Shown here: one piece after another, positions 1 through 9,458 of the stretch | Position numbering within the stretch: position 1 is the stretch's first letter | Layout: each line of letters begins with the position of its first letter | NCBI RefSeq assembly: GCF_918797505.1 | Contig: NC_092793.1 | Span: 78,613,912-78,677,911 of the forward strand | Origin: Bemisia tabaci | Lineage: Eukaryota > Arthropoda > Insecta > Hemiptera > Aleyrodidae | DNA length: 64,000 nucleotides | Reading direction: 5' to 3' | Made by a program: the position numbers and the translations under genes | Notes under the pieces: generated by a model | What the model was told of the DNA's origin: nothing | What the model saw: the letters and a program-made list of their open reading frames with translations, nothing else | Database searches by the model: none

Positions 1-189
1 ACAAACCTAACGTGATCTCTTATAGTGGTCCATATACGCTTTATGCGGTCACCAAATCGATCAACTTTTAAATATCCAACGCAATCCTTCTACATTTCAT
101 TTCATGATATCACGAGCTCCGATTTTTAGGTTATGTTGTCAGTTTTAGTTGACCGGAAATAGCTGCGAGTTGCCGTTAATTGTTTCCGT
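1..189. other. Unannotated flank
   Basis: AT-rich sequence with no open frame of note, no splice-site pair and no repeat shared with the rest of the window. The first 12 bases match the start of the D palindrome found elsewhere, but that is too short to support a call. Confidence 0.5.
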
Positions 190-364
190 AACAAAACTGC
201 CCCCGACGCGGGAAATTTGAAAAAGCGCGCTTCTAACAACGCAAATTGCGCAGTAAGGAGTGTATTTCAGACTTTTTTAATGTGACCATCGTAATTTTCA
301 TGTCATATAACCTCTAAAAAGTCTATTCGCACGGCTGTATCTCTTGCATGCAACAGGTCCATTG
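190..364 (+). mobile_element. Foldback element F, right-hand fragment
   Basis: Right arm of family F, whose intact copy is at 43516..44138. The order GCGGGAA, then an A-rich stretch, GCGCAG, TGTATTTCAGACTTT, and finally GCAACAGGTCCATT at the end matches the right arms of the other copies. The left arm and centre are missing. It abuts fragments of two other families, so this is a truncated fossil and not an active copy. No coding capacity is seen. Confidence 0.65.
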
Positions 365-539
365 GCGAAAGTAACTTCACAAAAATAGCTCGATAAAAAA
401 ATTCGATCGAACGGCCGACTTTTCTCAAATCCTAATTGTACGACCGATTTTTCCTCAAATCCTGATGTAAACTGGATTAAATCCTGATTGACCTCACATC
501 CTGATAGAATCGGGAAAATCCTGATGCTAGACACCCTGT
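365..539 (+). mobile_element. Element K, right-hand fragment
   Basis: Matches the right half of the full K copy at 12930..13230, from CACAAAAATAGCTCGAT through the iterated words AATCCTGAT to the end AGACACCCTGTA. The left half is absent. The ORF on the minus strand here (298..597) is simply this repeat mosaic translated. Confidence 0.65.
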
Positions 540-640
540 ATTCAGTAATTTTAGCTGCGCAAATCGTAATCCATGTGAAATTTTGATCAGTAGACATGTA
601 TTAGAATAATTAAATTCCAACCTTGTCTAGAGGCCCATTC
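540..640 (+). mobile_element. Foldback element G, right terminus
   Basis: Matches the last ~100 bp of the intact G copy at 41001..41555: TTCAGTAATTTT, GCGCAAATCGT, ACATGTATTAGAAT, then CTTGTCTAGAGGCCCATT. Only the right end remains, next to the K fragment. Confidence 0.65.
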
Positions 641-656
641 TTTTCTCTAAGGGGTA

Positions 657-740
657 ATATGAACGTTCTTATGCTAAAAGAAACTATGTTACTCGCAAAT
701 CCTATGCACATAGTTCCTTTTAGAATAAATACGTCCATAT
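657..740. repeat. Short hairpin L, copy 1
   Basis: An 84-bp imperfect palindrome. TTATGCTAAAAGAAACTATG pairs with CATAGTTCCTTTTAGAATAA. The same sequence lies in the opposite orientation at 14471..14545, which shows that it is a dispersed repeat. It is non-coding and its transposition mechanism is unknown. Confidence 0.65.
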
Positions 741-746
741 GGGCGT

Positions 747-902
747 TGTTGCGTACATTTAGCAACAATCAGAACTATTGAATAACTATTCAACTTTATA
801 ATAATAATATTCATAATAATACTGTGGATATGACTTTATTCACACGGGCTTATAGCGTTACAATGCGTATGTATATAGAACTCAGCTTAATTAGCTTTAA
901 CA
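747..902 (-). repeat. TRIM LTR (3' LTR on the minus strand)
   Basis: 156 bp. It lacks 20 bp that the other LTR has near 1092..1112 and differs at one base in CACACGGG/CACACAGG. On the minus strand it holds a TATATA box-like stretch and AATAAAG, the usual LTR promoter and poly(A) signals. Apart from the single deletion the two LTRs are almost identical, which suggests a young insertion. Confidence 0.8.
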
Positions 903-954
903 AGTTCCCCCCCTTGAGGTTGCCTCAAAATTCAATCACGTCGGGTCACCATTT

Positions 955-1130
955 TGTTGCGTACATTTAGCAACAATCAGAACTATTGAATAACTATTCA
1001 ACTTTATAATAATAATATTCATAATAATACTGTGGATATGACTTTATTCACACAGGCTTATAGCGTTACAATGCGTATGTATATAGAACTCTGTTACCAC
1101 GGAGACATTGAAGCTTAATTAGCTTTAACA
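955..1130 (-). repeat. TRIM LTR (5' LTR on the minus strand)
   Basis: 176 bp, the longer LTR. It ends TTTAACA, followed directly by the GGCGT target duplication. It carries TATATA and AATAAA motifs on the minus strand. Confidence 0.8.
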
Positions 1131-1253
1131 GGCGTGCTTAAATCAAAAGGAACGATATCCATTAAGACATGAACTCTGTCGTGTGTATATTTTCATGGAT
1201 CCGAGGGCTCATGTTACAATGGATAGTCCCTCTTGATTTAAACACGCCCATAT

Positions 1254-1817
1254 TTGTGAGACTTCACTTCGATGCGTGATTTCCAGCGAAGCAAACTTTG
1301 CCCGAAAGATTCGGACCAAACCCACAGAGCGTAGGCTTCCTTGGAGCAGGTTGGTCGATCGAGACCCTTGCTCGCTCGCTCGGAGCACATAATTTGAAAA
1401 ATATTACAAAATTGTTGAAAAAAAAGGCACAATGATTTTTGTAGGTTGGATATTAAACGACAAGAGGGAGCCGCTACTGGCTGGTAGGGATCGGGAGGAT
1501 AAAATTGAATGAAGCTCGTAACCTGAGGCGACGGCCGAGTGTTGAAAATGCGATCGGAGAGGGATCCCTTCAAGCTTTCGCAGCTTAAATCAAAGTCATC
1601 TTCCAGATTCCGATCTTGTCAACGCATCCACCTCTCGATCTAACACTTAGTTGGCGCGGCGTTTCTCTTTCATTCTTCTCGAATGCTTTCATCGATGAAC
1701 ATTTTGATGTGAGATTACTGGACCGAACGAAATGATCACCTTCGGTTTTTCAAGTACTAAGGACGCATTATTCGAAACCACATTTTCAACTAATATATGT
1801 ATGTGTCGCTTTTACAG
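1254..1817. other. No gene recognised
   Basis: A minus-strand frame of 111 codons (1238..1573) crosses this region but has no supporting splice sites or domain. No repeat shared with other parts of the window was seen. Confidence 0.4.
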
Positions 1818-1964
1818 CAAACGAAGGCGCTCTGCAACGCCTACCTGCCACAGGAATATGTCATGGTAGAGATCTTCCGAAAGCTGGCATCTTTCTATCT
1901 TTTTCTGGATGCTTTCTATCCACCGCCCTTTCCGACGCCTAAGGCACCCACGTTTTCAACTTAA
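1818..1964 (+). CDS. Candidate terminal coding exon, unknown product
   Basis: A strong splice acceptor (TGTGTCGCTTTTACAG, with AG at 1816..1817) is followed by 48 open codons and TAA at 1962..1964. The predicted peptide starts QTKALCNAYLPQEYVM, continues VEIFRKLASFYLFLDAF and ends in a proline-rich tail. There is an alternative donor (ATG|GTAGAG, after 1865) that would make a 48-nt internal exon. No family is recognised and no upstream partner exon was identified. It could still be chance. Confidence 0.28.
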   Translation, partial: QTKALCNAYLPQEYVMVEIFRKLASFYLFLDAFYPPPFPTPKAPTFST

Positions 1965-2343
1965 AATTTCAAAAAATTCAAAATCAGTGCTATTGATACC
2001 AAACATAAAAATATGCAATGAATAATGATGTAAAAAATCATTTTGTGTGTATTCGACACTCCAGGTGGGTGTGGTTATCTTTTACTTATTCTTGAACAGA
2101 AATAAAAGGCCAAGTAGTAACAATTTAATTCAAAGCCATATTCTGAATGATCGATTTAATGATTCCGATTTTTCCTGCCAATCTAAATTTTATAAAAACA
2201 ATTTTATCCGGTCAAGTTCAATTCCTGAGGAATCGAAAGAATTCGATAAGCTGAGATCTCTTAAAAGAAAGAAGGGAATATTGGGTATGAATCAAGAATA
2301 TCTTTCTTTCTAACAAATTGTAAGACAAATTAGCTGATTAAAA

Positions 2344-3447
2344 CACAAAAACAAGCAGGAAGCTCCAACGCATTCGCGTCGGAGAGCGGCTCTGGCGACA
2401 GTAGTTGTAGTCAAGAATGAGGGCCTAGACACATTTTGTCACTGATGTACATTCCGACAACTGTCGATTCATGTTTTGTAACTTAGCAGATTTACGTAGC
2501 CGGTGTATAAATGTGTATTGGCCCTTGATATGCAGAATGCATGGCACTATCACTTGTTGTATACTTTTAATTTTGAAGGCTCTTTGGAGGTCCGCATCCT
2601 AAAAAATCTCTCCCACAGTATTTTTTTTAACTTGTCGTTGTGATTGGGCGCCAATTTCTTTCAATTGAGTGATCGTCTTCTTTTTTTGTCAAATAACTAG
2701 TTTGTGCAACAATAAGACTGAAACTGACTGTAACTGAAATTTTGTCTTTTTAGATATTTGGTTATTTTGTATTTATTAGATTGTATATTTTCACAGCCCT
2801 GTGATAAGAAACTTTGGAATGCATGGTTGATAAGTCGTTTAGCGAGGCTGCAAAAAATTTGCATTTTTATATCTGAAATTGTAGGTAATGGTTTTGAATA
2901 TCGAATTGCGATATATTACACGGTTAAGATAGGGCTATATGTCTTGTCGTAAGCGGCGACATAGAGTCGATGTCATTTCAATAATCGCCCCGATGGCCAC
3001 GGTAGTTGTTAGACGTTTACGGTTTCCTTGGTAACCTTTGTTTGCTATCAGCTGATATCGAGTAATATGGCTAGGAAGCTCCAACCCAGTGGTTGGAGCT
3101 TCCTTAACCGCGAAAACTTTAAAATTCAAATTTTCAAATTTTGAACGTAAAGTACATTTTTTCTATCACGAGATTAAAGCACAGACAAGTTTTGAATTAT
3201 TGACTGTATCACCATGATTCCAAAAATACACTACACAACATAGCATTGGCTAACAATAAAACAATATGCAATAAAATAAAGTCATGACAAGGAACATAGC
3301 CGAAAATGGCGCCGATTCCCATCAACCAACGCGCGGTCTCTCCAATGTAACATGGTCCAATGATACTCTCCAGCTGGGACCGTCCGGAATAGCAGCTCTA
3401 GTGCAAGCACCAGAGCCGCTAATAGTGCAAGCACCAGAGCCGCTAAT
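2344..3447 (+). mobile_element. Interspersed element J, copy 1 (about 1.1 kb)
   Basis: The whole segment recurs in reverse, in two pieces, at 15672..18890. Near its two ends lie AGCGGCTCTGG and CCAGAGCCGCT, an inverted pair. Inside is a perfect hairpin, GGAAGCTCCAACCCAGTGGT and its return strand (3072..3101), whose first 12 bases repeat the sequence near the element start. This copy has 213 bp (2611..2823) absent from copy 2. Near the right end a 24-bp word is duplicated in tandem (3399..3446). Short frames shared by both copies encode a conserved stretch, LISRLARLQKICIFISE, which I do not recognise. The class of element is unknown. Confidence 0.7.
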
Positions 3448-4351
3448 TATGCGAAGAAACTGACTCTTTTGTCTTTCCTCGATCCGCTTCAGAGGGAAAA
3501 GAATCGACCCTCTCAAATGATCAGCCTGCCAGAATTGATTTGATCGTTTGGATCGATCACCATCAATTGTCGTAGATCGTACATTCCCTTCGTATGCTAT
3601 TTACTTACAATAAAAGCTTCGTAAATGTAAACTTATCAGGTTGATACACGAGTCAATGACGCGCCTTATCAACAAAATGTGTTGATGTTCACTGCTTATT
3701 TGTCCTGCAAGCGTTCCTTAATCAGGAATTGATGACAAGGTATTGATGCACTTCTGCCTTTAGCTCAAGGTTGTGGAAAAGTGTCTTAAGAAAAGCTGGC
3801 GGTGAGAAAATGAACAAAAAGAGAACAAAATCGGCGTCTGGCATTGTAGAGAAGGAGCAAAAGGGACGCAAGAGCAAGGGAAAAACATGGAAAAATCAAT
3901 CCACTTTCACGCCAGGAGATTTGAAACTTGTCGATGAGAAAGAAAAAAGTAAAAGTTGAGGCAAACACGTGCCCTTATTAATTAAAAACTTTAGAGTTCA
4001 TACGTAGTGAAAAAAAGGTTTGATGGAATCGCAGAGGGAAACTTTTTGAAATAAAGCTCGGAAAAGGGTGGCGAATTTATCAAACTTTACAAAAAGGGAC
4101 GGGAGTAATACAACAGACCAAAATTATTTTCAATTAACCCAAATTTGAAGGGAGGTAGCTTTTTTGCCTTTATTTTTACCCCCATTCCTTTTCCGTAAAG
4201 AGGCGTATGTGAGCGATGAATAAGGCGGCATTAAAGGGGCTGTAAATCATCTAATTAAAAAAAAAGAGGAAGAAGGAGATAAATGCAAATGAATATGTCT
4301 GATGGATCGCAGTTGTTTTTTCAACAATTTGATTTGATGAAAAGAGAACGC
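3448..4351. other. No gene recognised
   Basis: Low-complexity, A-rich sequence. The lysine-rich 62-codon frame at 3771..3959 and its antisense shadow reflect base composition. No splice-supported exon was seen. Confidence 0.4.
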
Positions 4352-4560
4352 AATACCATTAGTACACTAGTATACTAGAATTCTAGAGGCAGTTTGAAAT
4401 CAAAAAGCGCTCATTATCGGCTGAGCGCTTAAAACATAATCGAAGACATCCTTTGAGAAAGACTAAAAATGTGACAACAAAGGAACCTATGAACACCGAA
4501 GCAGCTTGCAGAGAAACAGATGAGCGAAACCGGTGAAAATTCCGAAAAGTTCGACGAGGA
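4352..4560 (+). repeat. Dispersed element W, copy 1, with conserved hairpin
   Basis: Shares with 33940..34140 the palindrome CTAGAATTCTAG followed by AGGCA (here 4375..4391), then a hairpin (4406..4429) with stem AGCGCTCA/TGAGCGCT and loop TTATCGGC, and further downstream CACCG, GCAGCTT, ATGAGCG and CGGTGAAAA. Overall the two copies are strongly diverged, but the hairpin is kept in both. It could be an old SINE-like family. No RNA polymerase III boxes were identified. Confidence 0.45.
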
Positions 4561-4719
4561 ATTGAGAGGAGATCGAATCTTGAAGCTGAAAGGATTCGAT
4601 TAATTTCATAACTGAATAAATTGCTACTTGGAATGCGTGGCGAACCGTTGAGTGGGGCAACTCATTGTGAATATAAATGACATTTTTACTCCTCCAACAA
4701 ATTGACTGTTCCTGTTCAG

Positions 4720-4954
4720 CCGCTCCCTGGTTTGGCCTCGGGACACAGCAAGTCGACGCTCCCCTTCAGGAGGGCATAACTTCATTTCCACTTAAGCCCA
4801 AAAACCAATGGAGTTACGCAGACAAAAGGGTCCGTCTCCAAACACTCTTACGCTCTTTTGTTCGGGAAAAGCTGAACTTGGGTAGCTCTGATACGCTGTC
4901 GCCACATTTCCAGAAAAACTTCGATTATCGAGGAATGATTAATGATTGCACACA
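4720..4954 (+). CDS. Candidate internal coding exon, unknown product
   Basis: Bounded by a pyrimidine-rich acceptor (GACTGTTCCTGTTCAG, AG at 4718..4719) and a donor with full GTAAGT (CACA|GTAAGT, GT at 4955). The 235-nt interval is open in one frame. The peptide starts APWFGLGTQQVDAPLQEG and ends KNFDYRGMINDCT, is hydrophilic, and has a basic central segment (ADKRVRLQTLLRSFVREK). The in-frame stop lies only in the donor, which favours a real exon end. An upstream ATG at 4677 is in frame and could instead start a longer first exon. No domain is recognised. Confidence 0.4.
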
Positions 4955-4959
4955 GTAAG

Positions 4960-6424
4960 TGCCCTAAATATTATCGGATCCGAATTTTAATACCTCTTTT
5001 ATTTACACTAAGATTATTAGCAAAAAAAATGAGCAACTGCGGTTATACCGGGATAATTACAATGCAGCTACTAGGAGTTTAGTCACTGTGACATCCAAAG
5101 AGTAGATAGGCATGTGAAGTAACAATTTTGATGAGTTAATAAATGCGAGTAAGTCGCTTCCGGTAAATCTCGTCTCGCGGTATGGTTCGTGGGATAATTA
5201 AAAGCAAGACCTCGTTTCTTCCCTTCACTTATAAGTTTAATCGAAATTCAGCTCTGGTTCTGGTTTTAGCTGGAGATTTAATAGTAAACTCATTCGAGTT
5301 TCAACTTGATTCATGTTACGGGCTTTCTCGTAAAATCTCAACCTTAAACACGTCTTTCTCACGATTAGAAAAATAAGGCGTCAAACAGTTCAGTTCATAT
5401 CACGACAATCGCAACTCAATTTTCCGTGATGAGCGTGAGCTTTATCAATTATTCAAATCATTCCAATTTCACGGAAATTCTCTTTTAGTTTTGACGTTGA
5501 CAACAATGTTCAGATTGTTCCAAAGCAAGACAACTCCAAAACTTTCCTCAGACTTCTATCGGGCGATTCTTTAAATCTAATGAAAAAGTTTTTTCCTTGA
5601 ACTTTCGATCAAGTCGGGTAAGGAGGAAAAAATACAAAATACAGGAATTAAAATTTTTTAGCTTAATTGGTTGCGCTTTTTTGTTGACTGTTTTAATATT
5701 GAGTCGTGAGCTTGTGCTATAAAGTTTTAATTCCGTTGGAAAGACAGGAAGTACTTACTGTCAGAAGAATGGTGACAAGTTTAAGGGAACTAAGGGCACA
5801 TCATGAGACTTTTCAATCAACGTTATAACTGATGAAAAAATAGGAGGCATGAAAGAGTTGAGCAAACTATGAGTTGGGCGAGGAGAGGTAGAAAATACCT
5901 ACCCTATAGCACTTCTTAATAGTTAGCTATGAACTACTTCTGATGAAAGCGCGAACGAGTTTTAAGTCCACCTTGAGAGAATGGTTCATTGTTTTTCCGT
6001 GTGAATTCCAATATATGGATGTGTGTTTCAATATTCCTTCAGAATTGCACTTTTCTACGATGAGTTAAAATTGTTCAAAACAGTAGGTATCATCACTCAT
6101 AACAAAAATATAGTTTTGTAAAGGATGTTGAGCACAACTGTGCTTTGCACAAAGAAAAGGCTGTTGGATGTTACTGGACTCCTGATTATATAGGATCCCC
6201 AGGCAATCCATCAGCCAGACCATACCTAGATTTCGGGTAGAGCTTGTTACGTGGCTGGTTGACGTAAGCGAATGCATCATGAACTCAAACAGAGGTCTAG
6301 TTCTGGTTATTAGATTTCCTGGGGATCGTAACGACTAATCCAGGATGTAGTGGCCACTAACATTATTTTCATCCAAATTTTCAAAGGGTGAGGACTAAGG
6401 ACATATTAACTTAGAATAGAGAAT
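4960..6424. other. No gene recognised
   Basis: AT-rich. Only short isolated frames occur, such as 64 codons at 5182 and 71 codons on the minus strand at 6065, without paired splice sites. A lone minus-strand donor (GACA|GTAAGTAC near 5756) has no open frame upstream of it. Confidence 0.4.
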
Positions 6425-6518
6425 TTGCAGTTGTCTGAAATTTGATAAATTTCGTATTTAAGTGGAAAATATACTGTGTAAATTGAACACGGGGATACCC
6501 TTGGTTCATAAATTGAAC
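6425..6518 (+). repeat. Dispersed repeat AA, copy 1
   Basis: Diverged match to 58995..59085: GCAGTTGTCTGAAATT, then GAACACGGGGATACCCTTGG and AAATTGAA. It ends exactly where element G starts. Non-coding. Confidence 0.4.
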
Positions 6519-6905
6519 AATGGACCACTAGACAAGGTACGAATTTAAGCATTCTGATACATGTTTCTTAATCAGAATTTCACGTAGAACAAGATTTGCG
6601 CGACGAAAATAACTGAAACCAACTCCTAACGGCGATATTAACATTTTCATTTCACACTGGTTACGAGGAATTTGAACAGCCCGCTCACAAGAAACTCAAA
6701 GCTCTACGTGAGTCAAGCGATCTCGAGGTCAGAGGCGGATCCAGCAATTTGGCAACACCGGATTCCCTCCATTTAAACCTATGTTAAATAATCGATTCGT
6801 GTCGGAGCAATTGGCCCCTCCAAGAATCGATACATTTCCGTAGGTTTAAATGGAGAAAAGACAATGTTGCCAATTCGCTGAATTCGCCAATGCTCGAGGT
6901 TATCG
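6519..6905 (+). mobile_element. Foldback element G, left part, interrupted by H
   Basis: Begins AATGGACCACTAGACAAGG like the intact copy at 41001 and follows it through GATACATGTTTCTTAA and the region containing AGCCCGCTCACAAGAAACTC. A second element (H, 6730..6892) is inserted into it, and the right half of G is lost after about 6905. Confidence 0.65.
6730..6892. mobile_element. hAT-like MITE H, copy 1, with 8-bp TSD
   Basis: Starts CAGAGGCGGATCC and ends GAATTCGCCAATG. The CAGNGGCG-type tips and the perfect 8-bp duplication CTCGAGGT on both sides (6722..6729 and 6893..6900) are what is known of hAT superfamily insertions. The two internal arms (CCATTTAAACCTATG and TAGGTTTAAATGG) pair. At 163 bp it is non-autonomous. 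Related copies are at 38928..39077 and 53610..53770. Confidence 0.82.
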
Positions 6906-7427
6906 CCTCTCCTTCTGGAGACAAGAAAAATGGAGCGAGCAGTAGAACAAACAACTTTGTGAGACTCTACGAAACCGGCTTAAAAATTGAATCTCTTCGT
7001 CGAGAAGAGTGTTTTCCACTGAGGAAAAAGGGAAAGACGCACACTCAACATCCGATAGGCACGCAGTGAGGCGTGACGGCTGAATGGACGTATTTCTGCC
7101 AAACGTAACTATGTGAATTGAGACATGAGCCCTGAGACCCATGAAAATATATTCATAAGAGGGCTCACATCATAATGCATATAATTCTCTTTGGCAGAGA
7201 TGCGTCCAAATATCCGTGTGGTTTTGAGCTAATAGCACAGGAGGGCGCGCGGATGAAAAAAGGCGAGAGACAGAAAAACCGACTCGAACTGAGACGCGGG
7301 AAACTTCATTGACAGATTCCTATGATGTGAAATTTATTTTCAGGAATCACAACTATACATACATAAACAACATATCACAACTATTCCTATCTTAAATGGA
7401 ACACACAGACAAAAAAGCGGAAGAAAT

Positions 7428-7430
<3 letters not shown>
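6906..7430. other. No gene recognised
   Basis: Contains a loop-like sequence related to hairpin O near 7120..7175 and an 80-codon minus-strand frame without splice support. Confidence 0.35.

Positions 7431-7465
<35 letters not shown>
7431..7465. repeat. Poly(T) run, 35 bases
   Basis: An uninterrupted T tract. It could be the poly(A) tail of a minus-strand retrocopy, but no poly(A) signal was found just upstream on that strand and no target duplication is evident, so a simple homopolymer is equally possible. Confidence 0.9.
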
Positions 7466-7469
<4 letters not shown>

Positions 7470-8366
7470 GTACGCTATAACACGCAAATTATCCATGTTG
7501 TATGTAAGTTAAGTTAAAATACTTATGTCGTAGGCAAATTGTCAAACCAGGCATTTTGTCAAATGCCTAAGGCAATAGTCTAATATTCTTACGTAGATTG
7601 AAATTATGATTATTTTCATAATTTTATACAAAATAATTCCTTCGCCCTGAAGAGATAATTCTCTGATGTGAACATATACATCATGCAGTAGTATTTTAAT
7701 GGTTGCATTTTGGGCATCTTGGATTCCGTTGATGACGGAGCTAGGTACATCCGCTTTTTGTTACAGATATTTTAAAGAAAAAAATTCATTTTACAAAGTG
7801 TTTGAAATTATATTTTGAGCTGAACTAAGCGAAGAAAATGGACGTCGTGGTCCGTTCATCATACATTTCGGATTTTGCCGAGATATCGGCGCCACATTGT
7901 ACCTACCTACGTCACGGGATGAACAAATCCTCACAATGCGACCACCTCATTTTTTTCTCTACGACTCTTTAGACCGAGCGATCGGCGACTGGCGATACAT
8001 CATGCGACCTGACAACGCGGCGACTAAGCTGATTAGTCGCGAGGCAGGGAGCAGAGCTAAGAACCTGCCGTGCGGATTGCATACCTTGCCCCGTGATCGG
8101 GCGTCGCCTTTTTCGGATCACCGGATGTTGACCATATTCTGCCACGTTACTCTCCGTGCCCTCTCGCACATCAAATATGACTTACGTGCCTTGTCATTTT
8201 TCCGCTGTTACTGACGTCTTTCCTCCAGGGTCTATAGTTGACGAATCCCTCGTTGAGATCACACGATCCTCAAACAACCTCCCTCTCTCCCTCCACTCTT
8301 CTCCCTATATTCCTCTTTCCTACACTTGTTGCTCACGCTTCTTCGTTTTGCTTATTTGTAATATTT
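7466..8366. other. No gene recognised
   Basis: A 105-codon frame (7897..8214) and its antisense shadow lie in a slightly GC-richer patch. No splice signals or recognisable motif support either. Confidence 0.35.
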
Positions 8367-8619
8367 GGACCGCGTTAAACAGAAAGGAACCAAGCCACAT
8401 CAGCTATTGCCAAATTTAATTGGGCGAATTAATGTTTTACATGAAAACGCTTGGGCGGATTTGGGTGCAAATCTCAGTGAATTTTCTCCATAATACGAAG
8501 CAAATTCCTTAAAATTTTCAAAGGAGTCCGCACTAACATTCTCTCGTAAAAAATTGACTTGCCCAGTTAAATTTGGCAATAGCTGATGTGGCTTGGTTCC
8601 TTTCTGTTAAACGCGGTCC
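8367..8619. mobile_element. Foldback MITE I, copy 1
   Basis: A 253-bp element with arms GGACCGCGTTAAACAGAAAG and CTTTCTGTTAAACGCGGTCC, extended by AACCAAGCCACATCAGCTA and its complement on the other side. ATTT occurs on both sides and may be a short target duplication. Other copies are at 19132..19383 and 23930..24179, with a lone end at about 31070..31105. Non-coding. Confidence 0.8.
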
Positions 8620-9309
8620 ATTTCAACTCAAACTCTAGCTAGAATTCCAAAAAATGCACTTAAACGTTAGCACGCATGATTGATGAACGAAACAGTAGAA
8701 AAGTCTAAAAAGTTACAAGGGTTATTCCAAATTTATCACAAAAACATTTAAATATTATACCGAGAGGACTTTTTTCTTTCTTTTTTTTCCAAATTTTTTC
8801 CTGAAATTTCAGTGCTGTGAGGTACACTCATGCAGAAGGTTTTTTCCTTTTAACCTTCTCCATAATATCGCCTTAATTTTGCACAAATGATTTCTTATAC
8901 TTGAAAATTGAGAATTTGCATGCTTTTTATTGCTTCATCTGAAAGTGCTTGAAGAGCTGATTTTAGGGTATTTATTATAATTTTTTTCTGATATGAAATT
9001 CAGTGCCTAGTGATGTCCTCTGCCGGCATTTCCCGTTTAAACACATGTGCTGTAGCAGATGAGATCATGTTGTCATATCTCCTCCAATAATTGTTCAATT
9101 CATCCACGTAAACACGAAATTCATCAAATTTCAGACACCTGTAAATTCTCCATTATTCTCCATTGATGTAAATAAGTGAAATATAAAATCGGAGTTGTAG
9201 TATAATAGGATAGATGCAAAATGTGTAATTGATTTTCAGTTAAGTTATGTTTACCTACGCTCAATGTTGTAATTGAGACAACTGTTATAATGAAGTGGGC
9301 TTACCCGAT
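8620..9309. other. No gene recognised
   Basis: AT-rich. No open frame longer than about 60 codons and no repeat identified. Confidence 0.4.
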
Positions 9310-9458
9310 TCGACTATCGGCTATCGATATTTTCCCTTTGAAGCTTTCGCAAAGAGTCGGTTTTTACGGTGCTCGTTGCGAACACCCTGATAATCGACCC
9401 TTCTTTAAAGGTTTAAATAACTTATTTATCGATTCATCGCAAATCATGACACTACAGT
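9310..9458. mobile_element. hAT-like element E, decayed copy
   Basis: Follows the E copy at 32567..32731: CTATCGATATTTTCCC, CTCGTTGCGAACACCCT, GGTTTAAAT, TTATCGATTCATCGCAAA, ending CACTACAGTG. The left tip is degraded. Confidence 0.5.

Larger units (their letters stand above)
747..1130 (-). mobile_element. Miniature LTR retrotransposon (TRIM), complete
   Basis: Two near-identical direct repeats (747..902 and 955..1130) each begin TGTTGCG and end TTTAACA, so they have TG..CA ends with TGTT/AACA inverted tips. The 5-bp sequence GGCGT lies on both sides (742..746 and 1131..1135) as a target-site duplication. The internal region is only 52 bp (903..954). On the minus strand, three bases after the 5' LTR, it reads TGGTGACCCGACGTGATT, which is complementary to a CCA-ended tRNA 3' end and so a primer-binding site. 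It ends in CTCAAGGGGGGGGAACT, a purine tract directly before the 3' LTR. It has no gag or pol, so mobilisation would need an autonomous relative. The tRNA species was not determined. Confidence 0.85.
737..1253. mobile_element. Hairpin element O, interrupted by an LTR element
   Basis: Removing 747..1135 restores a hairpin that begins ATATGGGCGTG (737..746 continued at 1136) and ends CACGCCCATAT (1253), with further paired arms GCTTAAATCAA and TTGATTTAAA. The loop region holds CATGGATCCGAGGGCTCATG. A related loop sequence is at about 7120..7175. The host hairpin is about 128 bp. It is the insertion target of the TRIM described next. Confidence 0.7.
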
